Positions 44,333 through 54,160 are shown, numbered from the stretch's first letter. The stretch is DNA of 64,000 bases from Spirosoma aerolatum (GCF_002056795.1 NZ_CP020104.1:558001-622000); one strand, 5' to 3'. The notes: generated by a model not told the origin, from the sequence alone. Program-made: numbers and translations.

Positions 44333-45616
44333 ATGAGGGTAAACATCGCATCATATTCTCTGCTGTTTGTTGGATTATTTTATTTGCCTGCTTCGGCTCA
44401 GGTTACACTAAACTTACGACAGACGCTTCAACAAGTACGTACTAATAGCCCGGCTCTCCGAGTCGAACGGCTCAATATCAATGTGGCCCAGGCCGATCAG
44501 GTAACTGCAAATTTGCGGCCAAATCCGGTGCTGAATAACCAGACGCTCGTTCAGTTAACACCTACTCCGGGCTCCGAAGCCGTTGGGTTGTTAAGTCGGC
44601 AACGGCGGCAATTCTGGTTTCAAGCTACCAAGGAGTTTGATATTTACCATAAACGGACGTACCGGAATCGGGCAGCCGAAGCCAATACCAATCTGGCCAT
44701 TCGGAGCGTAGCCGAAACGGAACGGAATTTATTATTCGAGGCCGCCAATCGGTACCTCGATGCCTGGTATGCCCGTATTCAGCTAGCCCTCTTGCAGCGG
44801 GCCAAAGCCAATGTGGATACGCTGGTACAGTTGAATAAGGTACGGCTGAAAAATCTGGTTATTACGACCACCGATCTGACCCGAACACAGTTGATTTCAG
44901 ATCAGTATGACATCCAGACCCGTACAGCCCAGCAGGATCTTCGCAATCGGCTGAATGAATTGCAGCTCGTACTGGGGATTGCCGATAGTGTGAATGTGGC
45001 CATGAATGATTCGATCATCCATCCGGCTTTCACAAACCCACTTAGATTATACCCGACCGTTATTGCAACGGCTGATAGCCTATTGCGACTGGCTACGGCC
45101 AACCGAACCGATGTGCTGGCGGCTGAAGCCAACATCGAATCGGCCAAACGAAATGTCGACTTGCAGCAGGTGTTGGCTAGACCGCGTAACGAGGCCGGTT
45201 TTATCTGGAACCCCCAGAATGCCATTCCATATGCAGGTGTATTCCTGACCATTGAGTTGCCTGTTTATAGCCGCAATCAGGGGGAGATTCAGAAGTCGAG
45301 GGTATTGCAGGAGCAGGCAAGTCAGGCGGCTACGCTGGTACAGACCCGAATCCGAGCGGAGGTGCAAACGGCGTATCAGTCGTTTATGACCAGTCGTCAG
45401 AACATTGATCGGTATGTTGGCATTCGGCGCGATGCCGATCAGGTACTGGCTTCTGTCCGGTATGCCTATCTGCGGGGGGCCACAACGCTGATCGATCTGC
45501 TTCAGGCTGAAAGTTCGTGGTTCGATACCCAAACGGCTTATTATCAGAGTCTTTATGCCTACCGTCAGAATTACGTCCGGTTGCTGTACGTCACCGGGCA
45601 GATCAACTTATACTAG
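44333..45616 (+). CDS. TolC-family outer-membrane efflux protein (CzcC-like)
   Basis: Outer-membrane channel of 427 residues with a signal peptide (cleavage after PASAQ). Two long coiled-coil halves follow, each with the TolC repeat feel (LRVERLNINVAQADQVTANLRPNP, and later LQQVLARPRNEAGFIWNPQNAIPYAGVFLTIELPVYSRNQGEI split in the second half). It is the first gene of a tight three-gene tripartite export operon: the adaptor starts just after its stop and the pump follows. With a CzcA-type pump downstream it is the CzcC equivalent. Confidence 0.92.
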   Translation: MRVNIASYSLLFVGLFYLPASAQVTLNLRQTLQQVRTNSPALRVERLNINVAQADQVTANLRPNPVLNNQTLVQLTPTPGSEAVGLLSRQRRQFWFQATKEFDIYHKRTYRNRAAEANTNLAIRSVAETERNLLFEAANRYLDAWYARIQLALLQRAKANVDTLVQLNKVRLKNLVITTTDLTRTQLISDQYDIQTRTAQQDLRNRLNELQLVLGIADSVNVAMNDSIIHPAFTNPLRLYPTVIATADSLLRLATANRTDVLAAEANIESAKRNVDLQQVLARPRNEAGFIWNPQNAIPYAGVFLTIELPVYSRNQGEIQKSRVLQEQASQAATLVQTRIRAEVQTAYQSFMTSRQNIDRYVGIRRDADQVLASVRYAYLRGATTLIDLLQAESSWFDTQTAYYQSLYAYRQNYVRLLYVTGQINLY

Positions 45617-45617
45617 C

Positions 45618-46577
45618 ATGACCTTTCGCCATATACTTATTGCCTTCGTGCTTTTGTCAACGGCCTGTAAAGAAAAGCCCAGGTCGGTAGTCAAAGCCAT
45701 ACCTCGCCCGACCATTAGCACCGACGGAAGCCAGATTACGTTTCCTGATGCGGTTATGATGCGGGCCTTCGAAACCCAGGCCGTTCATTCGTCGGCCGTT
45801 CGCACCGATTTTACGGCTCCTGGCCATATCGCGGCTATGGTGGTTCGTTCGGTCGAAAATCCAGCCGAGCATCTGGTGCTGTTCGATGACCCTGGTTTGG
45901 CGGATAATTACACCGCCATTTTGCAACACCGGATCAACATCCAGACACAGAAAGGGAATCTCGAACGGATCAAGGATTTGCAGGCGCATGGGGCCGCATC
46001 GGGCAAGGAAGTTATTGAAGCCCAAACCCAACTGGCCAATGAAGAAGCGGCCATCATTTCGGACGAAGCGACGCTGAAACTAGCAGGTTTCGACCCGAAA
46101 GCACTGCGGCAGGCCCGCCCGAATACAATTTTAGTGGTTTGTGAAATACCTGAAAATCAGTTTGGTAGTATTCGGAGTGGGTTGAAATGCACGCTCAATT
46201 TTACGGCGTTTCCAAATGAGCGATTTCAGGGCGTGATCGATAATGTCAATGATTACGTCGACAATACCACTCGCCAGATCAAACTTCGCATTTCGGTCGC
46301 TAACCCCGATGGTCGATTGAAGGCGGGTATGTTTGCTACCGTTCAGTTTGGCGTTGTCGATGGCAATTTTATGACTGTTTCGCGCGATGCGGTCGTGACG
46401 GTGCAGGGACGCGATTATGTGTTTGTGAAAACCGGGCCACAGGCTATTGAACGACGGGCCGTACAGCTAGGGCAGCAACGGGCCGACCGGGTTGTGGTGC
46501 AGAGTGGATTGAAAGACGGAGAGGCCGTTGTATCGGCCAATGTCCTGCAATTGAAAGGGTTGAGCTTCGGGTACTGA
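45618..46577 (+). CDS. RND efflux periplasmic adaptor lipoprotein (CzcB-like)
   Basis: Membrane-fusion adaptor of 319 residues. The ATG at 45618 follows the TolC stop by one base and gives a lipoprotein signal (LSTAC, Cys 17). A longer frame from 45555 overlaps tolC and is rejected. It has a short coiled-coil hairpin (NIQTQKGNLERIKDLQAHGAASGKEVIEA), a lipoyl/beta-barrel part (FGSIRSGLKCTLNFTAFPNERFQGVIDNV) and a membrane-proximal end. It links pump and channel. It lacks the extra metal-binding domains of some CzcB proteins, so it is at the short end for the family. Confidence 0.9.
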   Translation: MTFRHILIAFVLLSTACKEKPRSVVKAIPRPTISTDGSQITFPDAVMMRAFETQAVHSSAVRTDFTAPGHIAAMVVRSVENPAEHLVLFDDPGLADNYTAILQHRINIQTQKGNLERIKDLQAHGAASGKEVIEAQTQLANEEAAIISDEATLKLAGFDPKALRQARPNTILVVCEIPENQFGSIRSGLKCTLNFTAFPNERFQGVIDNVNDYVDNTTRQIKLRISVANPDGRLKAGMFATVQFGVVDGNFMTVSRDAVVTVQGRDYVFVKTGPQAIERRAVQLGQQRADRVVVQSGLKDGEAVVSANVLQLKGLSFGY

Positions 46578-46579
46578 TT

Positions 46580-49500
46580 ATGATTCAGCATTTAATAACA
46601 TTTTCGCTCCGGAACCGCTGGGTCATCGTCGGATGCGCCGTGGCATTGATGGGCCTGGGCCTGTGGTGCTTCAAACTGCTCAAGATTGAAGCCTATCCGG
46701 ATATTGCCGATACCAACGTCATTGTCATTGCCAAGTATGACGGACGGGCAGCTGAAGAGGTTGAGCAGCAGGTAACGATTCCCATCGAAAGGGTTCTGAA
46801 CAGTGTTCCACACGTAACCGACCGACGCTCACGGACCATCTTTGGGTTGTCGGTGGTGCAGTTGAATTTCGATGAAACCGTTACGGACTACTTTGCCCGT
46901 CAGCAGGTTATTGAACGGCTGTCGGGGGCCGAACTGCCGGATGGCGTATCGCCCGAACTGGCTCCGCTGACTACGGCCGTTGGTGAAATCTATCGATATG
47001 TAATCGAAGCGCCACCGAGCATGACGCCCATGCAACTGCGGGATTTGCAGGACTGGGTTATCATTCCACAGTTGCTACAGGTGCCGGGGCTGGCCGATGT
47101 AACGACCTTCGGTGGGCCGATCAAGCAGTTTCAGGTGATTCCTGACCCGGCAAAACTGCGTAAATACAGCCTGACCTTGCAGGATGTAATCGATGCCGTT
47201 CAGAAAAACAACCAGAATACGGGCGGGAATATCATTGCGCGCGGAGGGCAGGGTTTTGCCGTTCGGGGGCTCGGTGCGCTGAAAACGCCCGAAGATATTC
47301 AGCATATCGTCCTGAAAGCGAACGAAGGTGTTCCGGTTCTGCTGAGCGATGTGGCCAGTGTCGAAATCAACCCGCCGTCGCCATCGGGGATTCTTGGCTA
47401 TCGGATTCCCGACGAAAACCTGGACGTGATCGGCGCTACCGAAGGAATTGTGCTGCTCCGCCGGGGCGAAAATCCCAGCGAAGTACTTGAGTTGTTAAAG
47501 GCGAAAATAGCGGATCTGGAGGCCCGCGAACTACCGCGTGGCGTTCATCTGCGGGTATTGTACGACCGGGGTTTTTTAATCGACCATTCGCTCGAAACGG
47601 TTGCCCACACGCTGATCGAAGGTATCTCGATTGTTGCCATTTTGCTGGTTCTGTTTTTAGGCAGTTTACGAGCGGCTTTGGTCGTTACCGTCACCATTCC
47701 GTTTTCGCTGCTGTTTGCCTTTATTCTGATGAAACTGGTCGGTATTCCGGCCAACCTACTGTCGCTGGGGGCTATCGACTTCGGTATTATTGTAGATGGT
47801 GCCAGTGTTATGGCCGAACATCTGATCCGAAAATATCGATCGTCGGGCCCGGCCGAGCGAAATCAGGGCATTGTGAATGTTACAACCCGGTCGGCTGGCG
47901 AAGTAGCACGGGAAATTTTCTTCTCGGTCACGATCATCATTCTGGCCTACATGCCCATTCTGCTCATGCAACGGGTAGAAGGAAAACTGTTCAGTCCAAT
48001 GGCGTTGACGCTTTCGTTCGCCGTCATTGGTTCGCTGATCTGCGCGTTGACCTTAATCCCGGTTTTGATCTCGTTTGCTTTTCGGAAAGCATTGGCTCAT
48101 GATGGCAAACCGCTGAAAGAGCATAAAAACCTGCTGCTTTCGCCATTGGAACACGGTTATCAGTGGTTGTTGAAATCAGTACTATTTCGTGTGCCACGTC
48201 TGGTTGTGGGCGTAGGGATGATCGTCGTGCTGGTCATGATTGGATTTGGTCTGAAGCTGGGGACTGAATTTCTTCCCGAGTTGGATGAAGGGTCCATTTT
48301 CATGCGGGCGTTTATGCCGTCGGGGATTACGATTCAGGAAAATGCCAAGATCTCTCCTAAAATCCGGGATATTATCAGTACCTATAAGCCGGTCAGCTTT
48401 GTGATTACCCAGGCCGGGCGTAACGATGACGGTACCGACCCCTTCCCAACTGACCGTACCGAAATTCTGATTGGTCTCAAAGATTACAGCACCTGGTCGG
48501 ATACGATTTCGAAGAAAGAGATTGTCCGTTCGATGCAGAACCAGTTGCAGGAGGCTTTTCCGGGCGCGTTTTTCTCGTCGGGTCAACCAATTATCGACCA
48601 GGTGATGGAGATTGTGACGGGTAGTGCTGCCGATCTGGCCATTTCGGTTGTCGGTAGCGATTTATCGCTGATGCGCAGTAAAGCCGATAGCATCGCCACG
48701 CTGGTACGGGGTATGAATGGGGCCGTGTCCGTGAATATCGAGCAGGAGGGGCCGCAGGACCAGTTAGCCATTCGAATCAATCGGCCGGCGGCTGCCCGGT
48801 ATGGCATCAACGTGGCCGAAATCGAGAGCATGATCGAAGCAGCCATTGGTGGGAAAGCCATCGGGTCAATTTATGACGAAGCCAAACGGTACGATATTGT
48901 GGTTCGCTTCACACCCGAAAGTCGTGGTAGTATGGATGCCATCCGGTTGCTTCAGGTTCCATCGGCTTCGGGGGCATTGATTCCCATGAACGAACTGGCC
49001 GACATTCGCTATGTACAGGGCCAAACCAATATTTACCGCATTAATGGCAAGCGCATGGTGACGGTTCGAACCAATATTCGGGGGCGCGACCAGGGCGGTT
49101 TTGTCAAGGAGATTAGCCAGAAAGTGCGCGAACACGTAAAAATCCCGGAAGGCTACAGTGTTATTTACGGGGGGCAATACGAGAACCTCGAACGGGCAGG
49201 CGGTCAACTGGCGATCTCGATTCCTCTGACAATTGTGGTTGTTTTCTTATTCCTGTTTATGCTTTACGGCAATGTTCGGGATACCTTTCTGACGCTTACC
49301 TGTTTGCTGTTTGCACTGGCGGGTGGTATTGGGGCTTTGTTGTTGCGAGGGTATAACTTCAACGTTTCGGCCGGTGTGGGCTTCGTCTCGATTTTTGGGA
49401 TTTCGGTAATGGCTGGCGTACTGCTGGTATCGGCCCTGAATCGTAACCTGATCAATAACCCGAAGTCGTTGATGGAAATTACCATTGACACGGCTCAGGA

Positions 49501-49762
49501 ACAGTTTCGGGCCATTATGGCGATTATGGTCGTGGCAATTATTGGTCTGGTGCCAGCCGCCATTTCGAGTGGTATCGGTTCCGATGTGCAGCGCCCACTA
49601 GCTACAGTAATCATCGGCGGATTGACGACGACCTTACTGTTTACCCCGCTGATTATTCCGCCCTTATTCTACATTATCAACCGTAAGCGGCCCCGACCGA
49701 CCCCGCTTGATTCCTCTGGCCACCACATTCCTGAACCAATCGAAGAAGGAACGGAGATTTAG
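46580..49762 (+). CDS. CzcA/CusA heavy-metal RND pump
   Basis: Inner-membrane RND transporter of 1060 residues with twelve membrane helices. The HME-type motif in TM4 is GAIDFGIIVDGASVMAEH, whose Asp residues carry protons in CzcA-like pumps of Zn/Co/Cd type. Other family marks are the periplasmic segments DRRSRTIFGLSVVQLNF, GTEFLPELDEGSIFMRAF, and C-terminal ISVMAGVLLVSALNRN. It works with the two genes just upstream (2-bp gaps), forming a complete tripartite pump for divalent metals. No metal regulator lies next to the operon, so control is unclear. Exact metal is not readable from sequence. Confidence 0.93.
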   Translation: MIQHLITFSLRNRWVIVGCAVALMGLGLWCFKLLKIEAYPDIADTNVIVIAKYDGRAAEEVEQQVTIPIERVLNSVPHVTDRRSRTIFGLSVVQLNFDETVTDYFARQQVIERLSGAELPDGVSPELAPLTTAVGEIYRYVIEAPPSMTPMQLRDLQDWVIIPQLLQVPGLADVTTFGGPIKQFQVIPDPAKLRKYSLTLQDVIDAVQKNNQNTGGNIIARGGQGFAVRGLGALKTPEDIQHIVLKANEGVPVLLSDVASVEINPPSPSGILGYRIPDENLDVIGATEGIVLLRRGENPSEVLELLKAKIADLEARELPRGVHLRVLYDRGFLIDHSLETVAHTLIEGISIVAILLVLFLGSLRAALVVTVTIPFSLLFAFILMKLVGIPANLLSLGAIDFGIIVDGASVMAEHLIRKYRSSGPAERNQGIVNVTTRSAGEVAREIFFSVTIIILAYMPILLMQRVEGKLFSPMALTLSFAVIGSLICALTLIPVLISFAFRKALAHDGKPLKEHKNLLLSPLEHGYQWLLKSVLFRVPRLVVGVGMIVVLVMIGFGLKLGTEFLPELDEGSIFMRAFMPSGITIQENAKISPKIRDIISTYKPVSFVITQAGRNDDGTDPFPTDRTEILIGLKDYSTWSDTISKKEIVRSMQNQLQEAFPGAFFSSGQPIIDQVMEIVTGSAADLAISVVGSDLSLMRSKADSIATLVRGMNGAVSVNIEQEGPQDQLAIRINRPAAARYGINVAEIESMIEAAIGGKAIGSIYDEAKRYDIVVRFTPESRGSMDAIRLLQVPSASGALIPMNELADIRYVQGQTNIYRINGKRMVTVRTNIRGRDQGGFVKEISQKVREHVKIPEGYSVIYGGQYENLERAGGQLAISIPLTIVVVFLFLFMLYGNVRDTFLTLTCLLFALAGGIGALLLRGYNFNVSAGVGFVSIFGISVMAGVLLVSALNRNLINNPKSLMEITIDTAQEQFRAIMAIMVVAIIGLVPAAISSGIGSDVQRPLATVIIGGLTTTLLFTPLIIPPLFYIINRKRPRPTPLDSSGHHIPEPIEEGTEI

Positions 49763-49764
49763 GT

Positions 49765-49843
49765 AATGTACAATGAAAAATGCATAATGAACAATGAATC
49801 CATCTAGAAATCATTGTTCATTATGCATTTTTCATTGTACATT
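49765..49843. repeat. 33-bp perfect inverted repeat, AATGTACAATGA family, copy 1
   Basis: Arms 49765-49797 and 49811-49843 are exact reverse complements (AATGTACAATGAAAAATGCA start) with a 13-base loop. It lies between convergent genes (czcA-like and an RluA-type gene). A decayed relative is at 59612-59640. Confidence 0.8.
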
Positions 49844-49859
49844 CTACCTCACGTCTGCT

Positions 49860-50582
49860 TCACGCAAACTTTTCCAACTGCTTGACCAGCACATTGAAAT
49901 CTTTTGGATAAGGGGCGACAAACGTTTGCTCTTCACCATTCAACAGGGCGAAGGTCAGCGAATGGGCGTGGAGTGCTACCCGTTGGATGAGCGGCTGTTC
50001 TTCAGTGCCCTGCTTCAGGTTGAATTTGCGCTTCACATCAGACAGATAGACGGGCTCTCCTCCATAAGTGGCATCAAAAACAATGGGTGCCTTAAGACAC
50101 ATCAGATGAACCCGAATCTGGTGCATTCGGCCCGTTATGGGCATGCATTCCACCAACGTTGTTGTCCGAAATGCCTGTAGCGTATTGAAAATCGTTTCGG
50201 CAATCTTCCCTTTCTCCCGGTCAATCCGTACAGCTGTACCGTCTTTAATTGGCGAAATGGGTAAGTAGACGGATACGTTATCGAAATTGTGTACGCCATT
50301 GGTAACCGCATGGTAGCGCTTGGTCACCTCCCGATGCTCGAATTGCATGGCCAGATGGCGATAGGCTTCCGGGTTCCTGGCAATCGCCAGAATCCCCGAT
50401 GTCTCTTTGTCCAGCCGGTGGCCTAGTTGCGCATCAGCATGATATTCCTTAGCCATCCGCAGAATGCTAATGCCCGTCCGGTCGGTTGTCCGTTCGTCGA
50501 GCGAAGCTACATGCGGAGGCTTGTTGATGAGTATATAATCCTCATTTTCAAATACAATGAGGTCTTCAAAGTTCAGTTTCAT
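49860..50582 (-). CDS. RluA-family 23S rRNA/tRNA pseudouridine synthase
   Basis: Pseudouridine synthase of 240 residues. The catalytic motif is intact (HRLDKETSGILAIARN, Asp is the catalytic residue), with PPHVASLDERTTDRTGIS near the N-terminus and ECMPITGRMHQIRVHLMCLKAPIV in the second half. There is no N-terminal S4 domain, which makes it a short member (TruC/RluA-like). It isomerises uridines in rRNA or tRNA; the site cannot be told from sequence. It converges with the metal pump operon. Confidence 0.92.
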   Translation of the reverse strand: MKLNFEDLIVFENEDYILINKPPHVASLDERTTDRTGISILRMAKEYHADAQLGHRLDKETSGILAIARNPEAYRHLAMQFEHREVTKRYHAVTNGVHNFDNVSVYLPISPIKDGTAVRIDREKGKIAETIFNTLQAFRTTTLVECMPITGRMHQIRVHLMCLKAPIVFDATYGGEPVYLSDVKRKFNLKQGTEEQPLIQRVALHAHSLTFALLNGEEQTFVAPYPKDFNVLVKQLEKFA

Positions 50583-50589
50583 TTAGCAG

Positions 50590-50678
50590 GTCATTTGATA
50601 GTCATTGGTGGCATTTGTAGGGTTCATCGCTAAACGTAATCAAGGGGGCTTAATGATTACGAATGACTATCAAATGAC
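50590..50678. repeat. 17-bp inverted repeat flanking a 55-base spacer
   Basis: GTCATTTGATAGTCATT (50590-50606) and its exact reverse complement (50662-50678) sit between the RluA-type gene and rpmB. The long spacer argues against a terminator. Confidence 0.55.
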
Positions 50679-50696
50679 ACTAATAACAAACACAAA

Positions 50697-50723
50697 AAGC
50701 CTCCTCCTGACCGGAAGAGGCTT
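50697..50723 (-). terminator. intrinsic terminator after rpmB
   Basis: On the minus strand AAGCCTCTTCC pairs with GGAGGAGGCTT (one G-U), followed by TTTTTGTG. It lies 20 bp past the rpmB stop. Confidence 0.8.
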
Positions 50724-50743
50724 ATAGATAAGATCGTAGCAAA

Positions 50744-50983
50744 TTAAGCGGTCAGCGTACCGCGCTGAGCTGCTTTGCGAATGGTGGCTTCCAGACCGTT
50801 TTTATTGATGGTCTTGATAGCGGACGTAGCCACTTTCAGCGTGATCCACTCACCCGTCGATTCAACAAAGAACCGCTTCTTTTGCAGGTTCGGATAAAAC
50901 TTACGCTTGGTTTTATTGTTAGCGTGCGAAACGTTGTTTCCGACGCGGGTGCGCTTTCCTGTGATTTGACAAACTCTGGCCAT
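50744..50983 (-). CDS. rpmB: 50S ribosomal protein L28
   Basis: Ribosomal protein L28, 79 residues. Typical segments are MARVCQITGKRTRVGNNVSH ANNKTKRKF, then LQKKRFFVESTGEWITLKVATSAIKTINKNG split across the protein. It belongs to the large ribosomal subunit. The start MARVCQITG is the conserved N-terminus. It is followed by a strong terminator and precedes the pseudouridine synthase gene on the same strand. Confidence 0.97.
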   Translation of the reverse strand: MARVCQITGKRTRVGNNVSHANNKTKRKFYPNLQKKRFFVESTGEWITLKVATSAIKTINKNGLEATIRKAAQRGTLTA

Positions 50984-51043
50984 TACCGTACTCGTTTTCC
51001 GTATGAGGGCGCAAAATTCGCTAAATAATTCATAATCTGCAAG

Positions 51044-51265
51044 TCATTGCTTCTTTTTTTTGAAACCATAGGGGCAATGTCGGCAGCCATTCTGGCAACA
51101 ATAACCCCGTTTGAGGTGATAGGCTGCTGTAAAGACGAGATAGCCTTCCGGCGTATAGTAATAATCGTCGTCGACTAAATCAGGGACTTTCTTCCTGGTA
51201 GGTTGTACAGGCATAGGGGTTGTGGGTCTGCCTAAATCCATGTATTTTTGAAAATAAACGGACAA
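51044..51265 (-). CDS. DUF5522 small cysteine-rich protein
   Basis: Protein of 73 residues of the DUF5522 type. The core reads DDDYYYTPEGYLVFTAAYHLKRGYC followed by CQNGCRHCPYGF, a four-cysteine cluster (CCxxGCxxCPYGF) that probably binds zinc or an iron-sulfur centre. The C-terminus is a run of lysines. Function is unknown. It lies 60 bp upstream of rpmB on the same strand, a common arrangement would allow co-expression. Confidence 0.85.
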   Translation of the reverse strand: MSVYFQKYMDLGRPTTPMPVQPTRKKVPDLVDDDYYYTPEGYLVFTAAYHLKRGYCCQNGCRHCPYGFKKKKQ

Positions 51266-51332
51266 CGGAGCCGCTTAGTTGCAACCTGCCCAAAAGCCTT
51301 CATCAACGTTTTCACTTTAACCGTTTGTAGCT

Positions 51333-52586
51333 ATGACGATTGAACCAATCACCCCGACATCGCCCGCCGATAAAGCCATGGAACTCGAATGGCACTATGG
51401 CGCGCATAACTATCATCCTATCCCGGCGGTATTGACGCGGGGCGAAGGTGTCTTCGTATGGGATGTAGAGGACAAGCGTTATTTCGATTTTCTGTCGGCG
51501 TATAGTGCCGTCAGTCAGGGCCACTGTCACCCCCGAATTATCAACGCTCTGATTAAGCAGGCGCAACGGCTTACCCTGACCTCAAGAGCGTTCTACAACG
51601 ATCAGACGGGTATCTGCGAAAAATTCCTCTGTGACTATTTTGGGTACGACAAAGCCCTGATGATGAATTCCGGGGCCGAAGGGGGAGAAACGGCGCTGAA
51701 ACTGACGCGCAAATGGGCGTATAAAGTGAAAGGGATTCCGCAGAACCAGGCCAAAACAGTGTATGCCGCTGGAAACTTTTGGGGACGGACCCTGGCGGCT
51801 ATCTCGTCGTCGACCGATCCGAGTAGTACCAACGATTTCGGGCCATTGCTGCCGGGCTACATTGTGATTCCCTACAACGACCTCAACGCCCTGGAAGATA
51901 CCTTCAAAAGTGATCCGAATATTGCCGGATTTATGGTAGAACCGATTCAGGGCGAAGCGGGTGTGGTAGTGCCCGACGAGGGTTACCTACGTGGTGTACG
52001 CGACCTGTGTACCAAGTACAATGTGCTGTTTATCGCTGATGAAGTCCAGACGGGTATCGGGCGGACGGGAACCCGTATTGCCTGCGATCACGAAGGGGTA
52101 AAACCTGATTTACTAGTGTTGGGTAAGGCGCTTTCGGGCGGAACGATGCCCGTATCGGCCGTATTGACATCCGATGAGGTTATGCTAACTATAAAACCGG
52201 GTGAACATGGCAGTACATATGGCGGAAACCCACTAGCTTGTGCCGTTACGATGGAGGCATTACAGGTCGTAGACGATGAGAAGCTAGCCGAGAATGCAAC
52301 CGCAATGGGCGAGGTGTTCCGGGCTCGTATGACAGCATTAAGCCAGAAAACCGACCTCGTGAAATCCGTTCGGGGAAGAGGGCTGCTCAACGCCATAGTG
52401 ATTTCCGAGCGTCCGGAATTCGGGGAGGAAACCGCCTGGGAGATCTGTTTAAAACTGAAAGACAACGGCTTGCTGACCAAGCCAACGCACGGCGATAAGA
52501 TTCGATTTGCACCACCGCTTGTGATCAACGAAGAGCAACTTCACGAAGCGTGTGACATTATTGAGAAGACAATACTCGCTTTTTAA
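51333..52586 (+). CDS. rocD: ornithine aminotransferase
   Basis: PLP enzyme of 417 residues, converting ornithine and 2-oxoglutarate to glutamate semialdehyde and glutamate. Family segments are [74 protein letters not shown], and the PLP lysine in [18 protein letters not shown] (about Lys 265), with [20 protein letters not shown]. It serves arginine or ornithine catabolism to proline. It is monocistronic and ends at a hairpin terminator. Confidence 0.95.
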   Translation: MTIEPITPTSPADKAMELEWHYGAHNYHPIPAVLTRGEGVFVWDVEDKRYFDFLSAYSAVSQGHCHPRIINALIKQAQRLTLTSRAFYNDQTGICEKFLCDYFGYDKALMMNSGAEGGETALKLTRKWAYKVKGIPQNQAKTVYAAGNFWGRTLAAISSSTDPSSTNDFGPLLPGYIVIPYNDLNALEDTFKSDPNIAGFMVEPIQGEAGVVVPDEGYLRGVRDLCTKYNVLFIADEVQTGIGRTGTRIACDHEGVKPDLLVLGKALSGGTMPVSAVLTSDEVMLTIKPGEHGSTYGGNPLACAVTMEALQVVDDEKLAENATAMGEVFRARMTALSQKTDLVKSVRGRGLLNAIVISERPEFGEETAWEICLKLKDNGLLTKPTHGDKIRFAPPLVINEEQLHEACDIIEKTILAF

Positions 52587-52614
52587 GCGCGTACGACCAG
52601 ACGGGTAAGGAACG

Positions 52615-52651
52615 AGGACAGAGACATGGTAAGTACCCATCACTCTGTCCT
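52615..52651 (+). terminator. terminator after rocD
   Basis: AGGACAGAG and CTCTGTCCT pair around an inner ATGGT/ACCCAT stem and are followed by TTTTTG. Confidence 0.7.
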
Positions 52652-52683
52652 TTTTGTATACGTTTACTAATAGTTAGGCCCGA

Positions 52684-53745
52684 ATGCAGCCACTGAACGA
52701 TAAATGGATGCGGATACTGGGGGTACCATTGCTAGCCTTGGTGGGCCAATGGGCTATGTATGGGTATACCAACGTTCCTTATCCTGATGATTGGCGCATT
52801 CCTTTTTTTTTCGTGCTGGGTAGTGTAGTCGTTTGGGAAATTAACCGCTGGGGCATCATTTTCTCCCGACGACGCTACCCCGAACAAACGCAGACATGGC
52901 AGCGGGTGCTTTATCAGTTCAGTTGGTTTGTTGTCTTTGCCAGTTTTATTCGCATTACCCAGACTTGGTTTTACCAGCAGATAGGCCTTTGGCATTCAAC
53001 GGAATTGTTTGAGTTCAAGCCGTATTTTTTTAATACATTGGTGTCGGTAGTGGGTACTGTTCAGATTGCGGCTGTCTACGAAGGCATTTATTTGTACCAG
53101 CGGTGGCGAATGACCTATGAAGAGGCCGAAGAGCTAAAAAAAGTGAATTTACAAAGCCAGCTCGACTCGCTAAAAACGCAGATCAACCCTCATTTTTTAT
53201 TCAATAATCTGAATTCACTTTCGTCGCTTATAACCACCGATGCCCAGCAGGCCGAGCTGTTTCTGGACGAATTATCGTCAGTATATCGGTATTTGCTTCG
53301 ACAGGATGAGCGGTCTCTGTGTCCTTTGGCCGAGGAAATCCGGTTTATCAAATCGTATTTTTATCTGTTAAAGACGCGATTTGGTGACGGAGTATTTATG
53401 GAAATCGCTGTAGATGAGCATGCTATGCTATGCCTGATACCACCGCTGACCCTTCAGCTCCTGTTCGAAAATGCCATCAGGCACAACATTATCTCGGCTG
53501 ATCGGCCCCTAACTATTCGTGTGTATACAGAGCAGAAGATGCTGTATGTAGAAAATAACCGTCAACTCCGAACGGCTACAGCCGCTTCGAATCAGGCTGG
53601 TTTGCAGGATAGTATGACGAAATATAAGCTGCTTGACCAGCCATCGGTAAGTGTCTACCAGGATGAGTTCAGATTTCGAGTGGGTGTTCCGCTGTTACCT
53701 CCTCCCGCTGAAGTAACGGTGTCTAAAAGCGAACATAACCGATAA
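52684..53745 (+). CDS. LytS-type sensor histidine kinase
   Basis: Membrane histidine kinase of 353 residues. Four hydrophobic segments occupy about the first 130 residues. The His_kinase domain motif is LKTQINPHFLFNNLNSLSSLI (His 170), preceded by a coiled coil (EEAEELKKVNLQSQLDSL). The C-terminal ATPase part shows PPLTLQLLFENAIRHNI. The usual partner, a LytTR response regulator, is not adjacent: the next gene is small and on the opposite strand. It probably signals to a LytTR regulator elsewhere. Confidence 0.92.
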   Translation: MQPLNDKWMRILGVPLLALVGQWAMYGYTNVPYPDDWRIPFFFVLGSVVVWEINRWGIIFSRRRYPEQTQTWQRVLYQFSWFVVFASFIRITQTWFYQQIGLWHSTELFEFKPYFFNTLVSVVGTVQIAAVYEGIYLYQRWRMTYEEAEELKKVNLQSQLDSLKTQINPHFLFNNLNSLSSLITTDAQQAELFLDELSSVYRYLLRQDERSLCPLAEEIRFIKSYFYLLKTRFGDGVFMEIAVDEHAMLCLIPPLTLQLLFENAIRHNIISADRPLTIRVYTEQKMLYVENNRQLRTATAASNQAGLQDSMTKYKLLDQPSVSVYQDEFRFRVGVPLLPPPAEVTVSKSEHNR

Positions 53746-53750
53746 GCTGG

Positions 53751-53969
53751 TTACCCTTGATTCTGTAGCCACTGTTTTACTTCGGTAAGCATGAGCGCGG
53801 CCGACTTTCGTGTAGCGGCTACGTCGCTGTTAAGCTGGTTAAGTCGGTTGCTTACTGCACTGGACAGGTTAAAAAAAACACTGAATTCGTTAATGTGCTG
53901 AGGGCCAGTAGGTAGGTCGCGGCCCGAAAAAAAATCAATCAGGTCCTGGTAGTCGCTATTGGTATTCAT
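53751..53969 (-). CDS. small hypothetical protein (DUF6965-like)
   Basis: Protein of 72 residues. The segment DLIDFFSGRDLPTGPQHINEF and the helical end AALMLTEVKQWL resemble the DUF6965 group of small Bacteroidota proteins, where an LP-x-GP motif recurs. Function unknown. It ends 5 bp past the stop of the histidine kinase gene on the other strand. No typical operon partner. Confidence 0.55.
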   Translation of the reverse strand: MNTNSDYQDLIDFFSGRDLPTGPQHINEFSVFFNLSSAVSNRLNQLNSDVAATRKSAALMLTEVKQWLQNQG

Positions 53970-54047
53970 AGCACGAAGGTAGGCACCTGAGATTTTATTT
54001 CCATCTCTTCAGGCATAAATACATTCGGCCCAAAAATTGCAATCACT

Positions 54048-54077
54048 TCCAACGGTGTTTGAGAGAACACCGTTGGA
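54048..54077. repeat. 12-bp hairpin, first of three in this gap
   Basis: TCCAACGGTGTT and AACACCGTTGGA form a perfect stem with a 6-base loop. The flanks pair further (TTGCA on both sides). Confidence 0.6.
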
Positions 54078-54084
54078 AAGTGCA

Positions 54085-54113
54085 ACACGCTGGTTCTTTT
54101 AGAGCCAGTGTGT
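54085..54113. terminator. 13-bp hairpin, second of three
   Basis: ACACGCTGGTTCT and AGAGCCAGTGTGT pair with two G-U positions. TTTGCCTTTTTC follows on the plus strand, so it may be a terminator. Confidence 0.5.
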
Positions 54114-54160
54114 TTGCCTTTTTCATAACTACCGATGGGCTTGATTGTTGCAGTAATAAC

